From Shinella granuli (GTDB lineage: Bacteria > Pseudomonadota > Alphaproteobacteria > Rhizobiales > Rhizobiaceae), in contig NZ_SLVX01000001.1 of NCBI RefSeq assembly GCF_004341885.1, forward strand, positions 496,001 to 560,000: a stretch of 64,000 nucleotides of DNA, written 5' to 3'. The notes beneath the pieces were generated by a model. It searched no databases. It had not been told where the DNA came from and worked only from the letters and a program-made list of their open reading frames with translations. This document shows positions 18,342 to 26,180 of the stretch, in pieces. The first letter of the stretch is position 1, and every line of letters begins with the position of its first letter. A program made the translations under genes and the position numbers.

Positions 18342-18689
18342 ATGACCGAACCCGCCGATATCCTCTTGTTTTCCTACGGCACGCTGCAGTTGAAAAGCGT
18401 CCAGCTCTCCTCCTTCGGCCGCCTGCTCGACGGGGAGGACGACGCGATGACCGGTTATCGCAAGGACATGGTCGAGATCACCGATCCCGACGTGCTGCGC
18501 CGGAGCGGCGAGCGCTTTCATCCGCTCGTCGTGCCCTCGGGCACAGCCGCAGACGAAGTGCCGGGCAAGGTCTTTCGCATCACCGCGCGAGAGCTGGCGG
18601 CGGCGGATGCCTATGAGGTCTCGGACTACAAGCGCGTCGAGGTGACCCTGAAATCGGGCCGGCGGGCCTTCGCCTACGTGAAGGCGTAG
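18342..18689 (+). CDS. Gamma-glutamylcyclotransferase/AIG2-like protein
   Basis: A 115-residue protein of the GGCT/AIG2 fold. The N-terminal LLFSYGTLQL is the family's substrate-binding loop; the conserved acid lies near AADAYEVSDYKRV. The reaction in GGCTs is release of 5-oxoproline from gamma-glutamyl compounds, but AIG2-like members are mostly uncharacterised. The ATG at 18342 is chosen because the fold begins there; its ribosome site is poor. It is nine bases upstream of moeA and shares the Mo-box, so a link to molybdenum metabolism is possible but unproven. Confidence 0.78.
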   Translation: MTEPADILLFSYGTLQLKSVQLSSFGRLLDGEDDAMTGYRKDMVEITDPDVLRRSGERFHPLVVPSGTAADEVPGKVFRITARELAAADAYEVSDYKRVEVTLKSGRRAFAYVKA

Positions 18690-18698
18690 GAGCAGCGC

Positions 18699-19934
18699 AT
18701 GACCGAGGATGCACCGAAATCGCTGCAGGACGCACGGGCCTTCATCGCCGGCTATATCGAAACGCCGTTACCGGCCGTTCGGATGGCATTGTCCGCTGCC
18801 TTCGGCCATGTCCTCGCGGAGGATATCGTCGCATCCGTCTTCCTGCCGCGCTTCGACAATGCCGCGATGGACGGTTTTGCCATCCGCTCCGGCGATATCG
18901 GTCCCGACGGGGCGGCCGTTCTGAGGATCGCGCAGACGATCACGGCGGGCGAGGCCACCGTGCCCGAGCTTCGCGCGGGCGAGGCGGCGCGCATCACGAC
19001 CGGTGCGCCGGTCCCGCCGGGGGCCGACCGCATCGTCGTGCAGGAAGCCGCTGCGGTCGATGGCGACACGGTGCGCCTTCTCGTGCAGGCCGGCGCCAGG
19101 CCGCATATCCGCCATGTCGGCGAGGACGTTTCGCGGGGTGACACCTTGCTCAGGGCCGGCATGCGCATCGGTCCGGCCCAGATGGCGCTCCTCACCGCCC
19201 TTGGCCTGCGCTCCGTCCTGGTGGCGCCCCGGCCGAAGGTGGCCGTGCTTTCCACCGGCGACGAGCTCGTGGAAAATCCCGGTGCGCTGGCGGCGGGCCA
19301 GATCTTCGATACCAACCGCCCCATGCTGTCACACATGCTGCTTGCGGCCGGCGCCGAGGTGACGGATCTCGGCATTGCGCGGGACGACCCGGAGGCGATC
19401 CTTGCGCGGCTCGTCGAGGCGGCGGCCGATCATGACCTCCTGCTGTCGTCCGGCGGCGCGTCGGTCGGTTTTGCCGATCACCTGACAAAAATCGTCGCCC
19501 GCCGCGGCTTTCTCGAATTCTGGAAGCTGGACATGCGGCCGGGAAAGCCGATCGGCTTCGGCGATATCGACGACTGTCCGATCCTCCTCCTGCCTGGAAA
19601 CCCGCTTGCCGCCGCCGTCGGCTTCGCGCTGGTGGGCCGGGCGATCCTCGCGCGGCTCGAAGGGCGGCCGGCGAATGACGGCGGCTTCCTGCGCCTGCCG
19701 GTCGATCGTCCGCTCGCAAGGCCCGTCGGGCGGATCGATGTGCGCCTGGGGCGCTTCCGCTTCGATCCGCAGGGCGGGGCGACGACGGTGGAGCCGCTGC
19801 CTCATGCCGGATCGGCGGGCCTGCGTTTTCTCGCGCTTGCGGATGTCATGATCCTTCTCCAGCCCGGGGAGGCGGAGATCGGCGCGGGCGAACTCGTCGA
19901 CATCCTGCCGGTCTGGCAGGGTTTTGCCGGCTGA
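18699..19934 (+). CDS. moeA: Molybdopterin molybdenumtransferase
   Basis: MoeA inserts molybdate into adenylated molybdopterin to form the molybdenum cofactor. The 411-residue protein has the signature PRFDNAAMDGFAIR (about residues 50-63), AARITTGAPVPPGAD, the MogA-like domain with STGDELV and SSGGASVGFAD, and GKPIGFGDI followed by LLPGNPLAAAV; domain IV closes the sequence. AGGAG precedes the start. It is co-directional with the GGCT-like gene and ends 84 bases before the first binding-protein gene. Length is normal. Confidence 0.96.
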   Translation: MTEDAPKSLQDARAFIAGYIETPLPAVRMALSAAFGHVLAEDIVASVFLPRFDNAAMDGFAIRSGDIGPDGAAVLRIAQTITAGEATVPELRAGEAARITTGAPVPPGADRIVVQEAAAVDGDTVRLLVQAGARPHIRHVGEDVSRGDTLLRAGMRIGPAQMALLTALGLRSVLVAPRPKVAVLSTGDELVENPGALAAGQIFDTNRPMLSHMLLAAGAEVTDLGIARDDPEAILARLVEAAADHDLLLSSGGASVGFADHLTKIVARRGFLEFWKLDMRPGKPIGFGDIDDCPILLLPGNPLAAAVGFALVGRAILARLEGRPANDGGFLRLPVDRPLARPVGRIDVRLGRFRFDPQGGATTVEPLPHAGSAGLRFLALADVMILLQPGEAEIGAGELVDILPVWQGFAG

Positions 19935-19982
19935 TCGGGCGCGTGCGAGGATCCGCGCTGTTGCCATGTGGACGCAAAGCAC

Positions 19983-20006
19983 GGATATATTCCCCGGAAC
20001 ATATCG
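19983..20006. promoter_or_regulatory. Degenerate Mo-box upstream of the first binding-protein gene
   Basis: GGATATAT and ACATATCG flank eight bases, the same spacing as the other two boxes in this region. It ends 12 bases before the ATG at 20019, next to the Shine-Dalgarno GGGAGA. Bound protein here would block transcription. The match is weaker than at 22444. Confidence 0.45.
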
Positions 20007-20018
20007 TGGGAGAGATTC

Positions 20019-21050
20019 ATGCCGGCCCTGCGCTGCCTTGCCGTTCTTCTTGCCCTGCTCCTCTCGGTCCTGCCCGCTGCGGCGCGCTCGATCACCGATG
20101 CGGCCGGGCGCGTCGTGGATATTCCGGACAAGGTGGAGCGGGTGCTTGCCGCCGGCCCGCCGGCTTCGGTGCTCGTCTACGTGCTGGCGCCGGAAAAACT
20201 TGCCGGCTGGGTGCGCGAACCGAAGGCGGAGGAGAAGGCCTTCCTGCTGCCCGCCACGCGCGACCTCCCGACCTTCGGCCAGTTGACCGGCAAGGGCGGC
20301 ACGGCCAATATCGAGGCGGTGCTGGCGGCCAAGCCCGACATCATCATCGATGTGGGTACGGTGAACCCGACCTATGCCTCGCTCGCTGACAAGGTGCAGG
20401 CGCAGACCGGCATTCCCTATGTGCTCGTCGACGGTGCCTTTGCCCGAACCGGGGCGATGCTGCGCGAGGCCGGTGTCCTGCTCGGCGCCGAGGTGCGGGC
20501 GGAAACGCTGGCGGCCTATGCGGACGAGACGCTTGCCGCCCTGGAAAAAGGCCTTGCGGGCCTTCCGGGAGACAGGCGCCCATCGGTCTATTACGGCCGC
20601 GGCGCGGAAGGGCTGGAAACGGGTCTTGCCGGCTCGATCAACATGGAGATCCTCGAGGCGGTCGGCGCGCGCAATGTCGCGGCCGCCGCGGGCGCGGGCG
20701 GGCTCACCCAGGTCTCGCTGGAGCAGGTGCTCTCCTGGAAGCCGGATGTCATCCTCGCCGCCTCGCCGCAATTCGCGAAAGCCGTGAAGGACGATCCGCT
20801 CTGGGCGGGGCTGGAGGCGGTGAAGGCCGGCCGCATCCACGCGACGCCGACGCTGCCCTTCGGCTGGATCGATTCCCCGCCCGGCATCAACCGCCTGATC
20901 GGTGTCGCCTGGCTGGAGCACACGCTCTATCCGGACGTGTTTCCCGCCGCGCTCGACGAGGAGGTGCGGACCTTCTTCAAGCTGTTCTACCAGGTGGAGC
21001 TCAGCGACGAACAGCTCGGGACGCTGCTCGGGGAAGGCGCGGCGAAGTAG
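20019..21050 (+). CDS. FecB/BtuF-type periplasmic binding protein (probable molybdate-linked importer 1)
   Basis: A 343-residue exported binding protein of the helical-backbone (cluster A) class used for siderophores, cobalamin and, in MolA, molybdate. The signal peptide ends VLPAAARS; then come ITDAAGRVVDIPDKVERVL, ANIEAVLAAKPDIIIDV and a C-terminal lobe with VSLEQVLSWKPDVILA. GGGAGA precedes ATG 20019. It abuts a FecCD permease gene. The ligand is inferred to be an oxyanion such as molybdate or tungstate from the Mo-box and neighbours; iron or cobalamin are alternatives. Confidence 0.85.
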   Translation: MPALRCLAVLLALLLSVLPAAARSITDAAGRVVDIPDKVERVLAAGPPASVLVYVLAPEKLAGWVREPKAEEKAFLLPATRDLPTFGQLTGKGGTANIEAVLAAKPDIIIDVGTVNPTYASLADKVQAQTGIPYVLVDGAFARTGAMLREAGVLLGAEVRAETLAAYADETLAALEKGLAGLPGDRRPSVYYGRGAEGLETGLAGSINMEILEAVGARNVAAAAGAGGLTQVSLEQVLSWKPDVILAASPQFAKAVKDDPLWAGLEAVKAGRIHATPTLPFGWIDSPPGINRLIGVAWLEHTLYPDVFPAALDEEVRTFFKLFYQVELSDEQLGTLLGEGAAK

Positions 21051-22064
21051 ATGCGGGTGCGCGCCCTGCCGGGCCGGCTGGCGGCAGGGCTCGGCCTTGG
21101 CGGCCTTCTCGCGCTGGTCCTCCTGTCGATGATGGTGGGCAAATATGGCGACGGGCCGCGGCCGCTGCTTTCGGCCCTGCGGCAGCTCGTGACGGGCGAG
21201 ACGACGGACCCGCTGCTTGCCACCGTGCTGTGGAACGTGCGCCTGCCGCGCGTCATGGCGGCGGTGGTCGTCGGCGCGGGGCTGGCGGCGGCGGGGGCGA
21301 CCTATCAGGGGCTGTTCCGCAATCCGCTTGTCTCGCCGGACCTGCTAGGCGTCTCGGTCGGCGCCAGCCTCGGGGCGGTGCTCGGCATTTTTCTGTCGCT
21401 GCCGGTGCTCGCCATCCAGCTTGCCGCCTTTGCCGGCGGGCTCATGGCCGTGCTTGTCGTCGCCGGCATCGGCGCGCTGGTGCGCGAGCGGGACCCGGTG
21501 CTGACGCTGGTGCTGGCCGGCATCGCCATCCAGGCGCTGATCGGCGCCGGCATCTCGCTCATCAAGGTGCTGGCCGATCCCTACGATCAACTGCCGGCCA
21601 TCACCTACTGGCTGCTCGGCAGCATGACGGCGATCACCCGCTTCGACGTCGTCTCCGTCCTGCCCGCCGTCGTCGTCGGCCTGGTGCCGCTGGTGCTGCT
21701 GCGCTGGCGCATGAACATCCTGACGCTCGGCGAGGAGGAGGCGCGCGCGCTCGGCATCGATACGCGCAAGACCCGCATCGTGCTCATCGCCGGCGCGACG
21801 CTGGTGACGGCAGCGACGGTCTCCGTGACGGGCATCATCGGCTGGATCGGCCTCGTCATCCCGCACATCGCCCGCATGCTCGTCGGGCCGGATTTCCGCC
21901 GCCTGTTGCCGGCCGCCATGCTGCTCGGGGCGGCGTATCTCCTCGTCGTCGACATGCTGGCGCGCTCCATCGCCGCCATCGAGGTGCCGCTCGGCATTCT
22001 CACGGCCACGGTCGGCGCGCCCTTCTTCCTGTGGCTGCTGATCGCCGGAAAGCGGGGCTGGTGA
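21051..22064 (+). CDS. FecCD-family ABC permease (importer 1)
   Basis: A 337-residue integral membrane protein with about ten helices. Family marks are VRLPRVMAAVVVGAGLAAAG, TYQGLFRNPLVSPDLLGVS, the coupling region GEEEARALGID and GLVIPHIARMLVGPDFRRLLP. It starts the base after the binding protein's stop codon. No ATPase gene follows; the nearest is at 24605 and could serve both importers. The next gene is the minus-strand mop. Confidence 0.9.
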   Translation: MRVRALPGRLAAGLGLGGLLALVLLSMMVGKYGDGPRPLLSALRQLVTGETTDPLLATVLWNVRLPRVMAAVVVGAGLAAAGATYQGLFRNPLVSPDLLGVSVGASLGAVLGIFLSLPVLAIQLAAFAGGLMAVLVVAGIGALVRERDPVLTLVLAGIAIQALIGAGISLIKVLADPYDQLPAITYWLLGSMTAITRFDVVSVLPAVVVGLVPLVLLRWRMNILTLGEEEARALGIDTRKTRIVLIAGATLVTAATVSVTGIIGWIGLVIPHIARMLVGPDFRRLLPAAMLLGAAYLLVVDMLARSIAAIEVPLGILTATVGAPFFLWLLIAGKRGW

Positions 22065-22116
22065 GGAGACCGCTCGCCGCGCTTTGCGTCGCGGCAAGCG
22101 ATCTTCCAGGCAGGTT

Positions 22117-22326
22117 TCAGTCGACCGCGACCATCACGTCGGACGCCTTGACGACCGCATAGGCCTCGCCGCCGACGGCAAGGCCCAGCTCGTCGACGGA
22201 TTCGTTGGTGATCGACGCGGTGACGATGGCACCGCCGGCGACTTCGATGCGGACATGGGCGGTGGTCGCGCCCTTGGTCACTTCGACGATCTTGCCCTTG
22301 AGGCGGTTGCGTGCGCTGATTTTCAT
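22117..22326 (-). CDS. Molybdenum-binding Mop protein (TOBE domain)
   Basis: A 69-residue single-domain molbindin, the length typical of Mop. It has SARNRLKGKIVEVTKGA and TASITNESVDELGL, the pattern that binds molybdate or tungstate at subunit interfaces of the hexamer. The role is cytoplasmic molybdate storage or buffering. AGGAG stands seven bases before the ATG. It is divergent from the second binding-protein gene, and the Mo-box at 22444 lies between them. This gene is the best single sign that the surrounding importers carry molybdate. Confidence 0.93.
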   Translation of the reverse strand: MKISARNRLKGKIVEVTKGATTAHVRIEVAGGAIVTASITNESVDELGLAVGGEAYAVVKASDVMVAVD

Positions 22327-22443
22327 CGGGTTCTCCTGTGCTGGTGTGTTGACGGCGCGCCATAATATGCCGGGCCACCCGGTGACTACCATGCAAACCG
22401 GGAAAACACCTCCAGATTTGCCGGCATTTTCCCGCAAGCCGCT

Positions 22444-22473
22444 CAACGTAATATTTCTGAAAATATAACGTTG
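22444..22473. promoter_or_regulatory. ModE-type Mo-box between mop and importer 2
   Basis: CAACGTAATAT and ATATAACGTTG flank eight bases and match at 10 of 11 inverted positions. The layout equals that of the E. coli ModE operator. It stands 118 bases before mop and 53 bases before the second binding-protein gene, so it could repress both when molybdate is plentiful. Confidence 0.75.
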
Positions 22474-22525
22474 TCGCTTGCCGGGGCTACCTGCTATCCC
22501 TGCGCCTTAACGGGAGGATTTCTTC

Positions 22526-23584
22526 ATGCTCGCTCGCCTTGCCGCAACCCCGAAGATCGCGCTCGCGATCGCCGGCCTTCTCTTCGCCACGCCCGCCTGG
22601 GCCGATCGGGTCGTCACCGACCAGATCGGCCGCGAGGTGCACGTTCCCGATCAGGTGAACCGCGTCGTCATCCTGCAGCACCAGACCCTCAACATCGCGG
22701 TGCAGCTCGATGCAATGGACAAGGTCGTCGGCGTGCTCGACGAGTGGAAGAAGCAGCTCGGCGCGCACTATGTGCGGCTGGCGCCGAACCTTCCGGACCT
22801 TGCCATGCCGGGCGGCCTGACCAAGGTGAACATCGAGGAGCTCTTGACGCTGAAGCCGGACGTGGTGTTCGTCACGAACTATGCGCCGGCCGACATGGTC
22901 AAGCAGATCGAGGATGCCGGGCTTGCCGTCGTCGCCATCTCGCTGCTCGACGTGCCGCCGGAAGAGGCCGTCAAGATGAACCCGAGCGTCGCGGACGAGC
23001 CGGCGGCGATCGATGCCGGTTTTGCCGCGGGCGTGCGGCTGATCGCCGACATCCTCGATAAAAAGGAGAAGGGCGAGGCGATGATCGCGGTCACCAAGAA
23101 GACCCGTGCGCTCGTCGCCGAGCGTCTTGCCGACATTCCCGAGGATCAGCGCGTGCCGGTCTACATGGCCAATCCGGATCTTTCGACCTATGGCCGCGGC
23201 AAATATACCGGGCTGATGATGGAGCGCGCCGGCGCCCGCAACGTCGCCAACGAGATTGCCGGCTTCAAGCAGGTGACGATGGAGGATGTGCTCAAATGGA
23301 ACCCGTCGGTCATCTTCGTGCAGGAGCGTTATCCGGCCGTGGTCGACGAGATCAAGACGACGGCATCCTGGCAGACGATCGACGCCGTCAGGAACGGCCG
23401 CATCCACCTGATGCCGCAATATGCCAAGGCCTGGGGCTATCCGATGCCGGAAGCCATGGCGCTCGGCGAACTCTGGATGGCGAAGACGCTCTATCCGGAG
23501 CGTTTCGCCGACATCGACATGCAGAAGGAGGCGGACGCCTATTACAAGGAGTTCTACCGCACCGACTACCGCGCCGCGCAATGA
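22526..23584 (+). CDS. FecB/MolA-type periplasmic binding protein (importer 2)
   Basis: A 352-residue exported binding protein. The signal peptide ends TPAWA before DRVVTDQIGREVHVP. Then VNIEELLTLKPDVVFVT and VTMEDVLKWNPSVIFVQ mark the two lobes of a class III binding protein. It is the length of H. influenzae MolA. GGGAGG precedes the ATG. The stop overlaps the permease start. The strong Mo-box upstream and the divergent mop gene favour molybdate or tungstate as ligand. Confidence 0.87.
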   Translation: MLARLAATPKIALAIAGLLFATPAWADRVVTDQIGREVHVPDQVNRVVILQHQTLNIAVQLDAMDKVVGVLDEWKKQLGAHYVRLAPNLPDLAMPGGLTKVNIEELLTLKPDVVFVTNYAPADMVKQIEDAGLAVVAISLLDVPPEEAVKMNPSVADEPAAIDAGFAAGVRLIADILDKKEKGEAMIAVTKKTRALVAERLADIPEDQRVPVYMANPDLSTYGRGKYTGLMMERAGARNVANEIAGFKQVTMEDVLKWNPSVIFVQERYPAVVDEIKTTASWQTIDAVRNGRIHLMPQYAKAWGYPMPEAMALGELWMAKTLYPERFADIDMQKEADAYYKEFYRTDYRAAQ

Positions 23585-24615
23585 GCAGTGAGGGTGCCGC
23601 GCGGCGGCCGGCCCGGGCAACGATCGTCCTTCTCGTGATCGCGCTGGCGGTCACCGCCGTTGCCGCGCTCGGCATCGGCCGCTACGACATTCCCTTTCTA
23701 CGCGTGATCGCCATCCTGCTTGCGCCCGTCAGTCCGCCGGATATCGCCGTCACGCCGATGGAGGCGAATGTCGTGTTCACGGTGCGTTTGCCCCGCATTC
23801 TCATGGCGGTGCTGGCGGGGGCGGGGCTTGCCCTGTCCGGCGCGGCGCTGCAGGGCGTGTTCCGCAATCCGCTGGTCGGGCCGCAGGTGGTCGGCGTCTC
23901 CTCGGGCGCCGCCTTCGGCGGCACGCTCGCCATCCTCCTCGGTCTCCCGCGCTATGGGCTTCTCGCCTCGGCCTTCGCCTTCGGACTGTCGGCCATCGTC
24001 CTCGTCTACGCCCTCAACGGCATCGTCGCGCGCCGCAACATTCTTGCGCTCGTCCTCGCCGGTGTCGTCGTCACCGGCTTTTTCGGCGCGCTGGTGAGCC
24101 TTGTGCAATATCTCGCCGATACCGAGGACAAGCTTCCGGCCATGGTGTTCTGGCTGCTCGGCAGTTTCGCCACGGCGAACCGGGACAAGTTTCTGCTGGT
24201 CGCCGCGCCGGTCGTGCTTGGCGGCCTGCTGCTGATCGGCCTGCGCTGGCGCATCAACCTCCTGTCGATGGGCGACGAGGACGCCCGCACCCTCGGCGTC
24301 CCCGTCGAGCCGCTGCGCTGGCTGGTGCTGGTGCTTGTCTCGTGCATCGTCGCCGCGCAGGTCGCCGTCAGCGGCGTCATCGGCTGGGTCGGTCTCGTCG
24401 TGCCGCATATGGCGCGCCTGCTGGTCGGGCCGGATCATCGCGTGATGATGCCGGCCTCGCTGATCACGGGCGCCCTCTACCTGCTGGTGATCGACACGGT
24501 GGCCCGCACCGCCACCAGCACGGAGATCCCGCTCGGCATCCTGACCGCGCTGATCGGTACGCCGGTCTTCGCGCTGGTGCTGCGGCAGACGCAGCGGGGC
24601 AACCATGGCCTCTGA
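23581..24615 (+). CDS. FecCD/MolB-type ABC permease (importer 2)
   Basis: A 344-residue membrane protein of the BtuC/FecCD family with about ten helices. Marks include VRLPRILMAVLAGAGLALSG, LQGVFRNPLVGPQVVGVS, GDEDARTLGVP and GLVVPHMARLLVGPDHR. ATG at 23581 overlaps the preceding stop (ATGA), a sign of translational coupling. Its end overlaps the ATPase gene by 11 bases. It is clearly paralogous to the permease at 21051. Confidence 0.92.
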   Translation: MSSEGAARRPARATIVLLVIALAVTAVAALGIGRYDIPFLRVIAILLAPVSPPDIAVTPMEANVVFTVRLPRILMAVLAGAGLALSGAALQGVFRNPLVGPQVVGVSSGAAFGGTLAILLGLPRYGLLASAFAFGLSAIVLVYALNGIVARRNILALVLAGVVVTGFFGALVSLVQYLADTEDKLPAMVFWLLGSFATANRDKFLLVAAPVVLGGLLLIGLRWRINLLSMGDEDARTLGVPVEPLRWLVLVLVSCIVAAQVAVSGVIGWVGLVVPHMARLLVGPDHRVMMPASLITGALYLLVIDTVARTATSTEIPLGILTALIGTPVFALVLRQTQRGNHGL

Positions 24616-25396
24616 CCTCGTCATGCTCCGCCTCGACAAGGCCGGTCATTCCTACGACGGCGAGCGCTGGCAGTTCCGCGCGCTCGACCTCGGCCTCAGC
24701 GCGGGCGAGATCACCGCCATCCTCGGTCCGAACGGCCGCGGCAAATCCACGCTCTTGCGCGTGCTTGCCGGGCTGCTGAAGCCGACCTCCGGTGTCGTCG
24801 ATTGCAATCCGCGCACCGGTTTCGTGCCGCAGGAGTTTTCCGGCGCCTTTCCCTATTCGGTGCTGGACATCGTGCTGATGGGGCGTGCCCGGCACATCGC
24901 GCTCTTCGGCACGCCCGGCCCCGCCGATGTCGAGAAGGCGATGGCGGCGCTGGATGCCACGGGCATGGCGGATTATGCGGCACGCAGCATCGGGTCGCTC
25001 TCCGGCGGGGAGCGCCAGCTCGTTTTGATCGCCCGTGCGCTGGCCGGCGAGAACGACGTCCTGCTGCTCGACGAACCGGCTTCCGCGCTCGACCTGAAGA
25101 ACCAGGACATCGTGCTTTCCCTGCTCGGCAGGCTGGCCGACGGCCAGAAGCTGGCGATCGCCTTCACCACGCACCAGCCGAACCATGCCACGGCGATCGC
25201 GGACAGGGTCCTGCTGATGCTTCCGGACACGCAGACCCTCTTCGGCCCGACGGAGGTCGTCATGACGGAATCGAGCCTGGAATCGCTCTATGGCGTTCCC
25301 GTCAGCGCGGTACGGCTCGGCAGCGGCGACCGGGAGGAGACCGCTTTCGTGCCGCTCTTCCGGCAACGGGCGCGCAGGAGCGGGCGCCATGGCTGA
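24605..25396 (+). CDS. ABC importer ATPase, FecE/MolC type
   Basis: A 263-residue nucleotide-binding subunit. Walker A is GPNGRGKST (residues about 40-48; Arg at the variable site), the Q-loop is VPQEFSG, the signature is LSGGERQLVLIARAL, Walker B is VLLLDEPASALD, and the switch His is in TTHQPNHA. It overlaps the permease gene upstream and the ModA-like gene downstream, so all four are co-translated. As the only ATPase in the region it may drive both importers. Confidence 0.93.
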   Translation: MASDLVMLRLDKAGHSYDGERWQFRALDLGLSAGEITAILGPNGRGKSTLLRVLAGLLKPTSGVVDCNPRTGFVPQEFSGAFPYSVLDIVLMGRARHIALFGTPGPADVEKAMAALDATGMADYAARSIGSLSGGERQLVLIARALAGENDVLLLDEPASALDLKNQDIVLSLLGRLADGQKLAIAFTTHQPNHATAIADRVLLMLPDTQTLFGPTEVVMTESSLESLYGVPVSAVRLGSGDREETAFVPLFRQRARRSGRHG

Positions 25397-26123
25397 GCCC
25401 GTCCGAATCCTCGCTGCCGGCAGCCTGCGGCATGCCCTGCCGGACATCGCCGCCGCCTTCGAGGAAACCACCGGCATTCCGGTCTCCCTGTCGCTGGGAC
25501 CCGCCGGGCTGCTGCGCGAACGGATCGAGGCGGGGGACCCGTTCGATCTCTTCGCGTCCGCCAACATGGCTCATCCGCGGCATCTCGTTTCGATCGGACT
25601 GGCGAAGGAGGCGATCTGTTTCGCGCGCAATCGCCTTGTCATCCTCGCGCGCGCCGGCCTCGGGCTGACCATGGAAAATCTCGTAACCGTGCTTTCGGCT
25701 CCCTCGACCCGGATCGGCACGTCGACGCCGGGCGACGACCCGTCGGGCGACTATGCGTTCGAAATGTTCGACCGACTGGAGATCTGCCATCCGGGCCTTG
25801 GCGACGCGCTCAAGACCCGCGCCCTGCAACTGGTCGGCGGTCGTCACACGCCGGCGGGACGGAGCGCGGCCGCTCTGATCGCCGGCGGCGCGGTCGATCT
25901 TTTCCTCGGCTATGCCTCGAATGCCCGTCTCCATGAAAAAGATCCGGATCTTGGCATCGTGGACATCCCGCCCGAATATTCGCCGAATATCGAATATGGC
26001 CTCGTGCTTCGCAACGGGGCGGCGGACGAAGCCGTTGCCCTGCGCGATTTCCTGATGTCGGACCATGCGGAGCAGCTTCTGGTGCGGCACGGCTTCGAAA
26101 GCCGCGTCGGCGCGGGGCCTTGA
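25389..26123 (+). CDS. ModA-like binding protein lacking a signal peptide
   Basis: A 244-residue protein with the ModA/extracellular-binding fold: RILAAGSLRHALPDIAAAFEETTG, DLFASANMAHPRHL, and DPSGDYAFEMFDRL. In ModA the early Ser-Leu and later Ser/Tyr residues bind molybdate, and ASANMAHP is the usual second contact. It begins MAEPVRILAAGS with no export signal and no room for one, since the start overlaps the ATPase stop. It therefore should stay in the cytoplasm, which is unusual. It could sense or store molybdate; this is inference. Confidence 0.8.
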   Translation: MAEPVRILAAGSLRHALPDIAAAFEETTGIPVSLSLGPAGLLRERIEAGDPFDLFASANMAHPRHLVSIGLAKEAICFARNRLVILARAGLGLTMENLVTVLSAPSTRIGTSTPGDDPSGDYAFEMFDRLEICHPGLGDALKTRALQLVGGRHTPAGRSAAALIAGGAVDLFLGYASNARLHEKDPDLGIVDIPPEYSPNIEYGLVLRNGAADEAVALRDFLMSDHAEQLLVRHGFESRVGAGP

Positions 26124-26180
26124 CGGTTCCGGCATCATCGACGGCCTGGCAGGAGACGGCGCCGGCCTGGCCGGGCAAAT

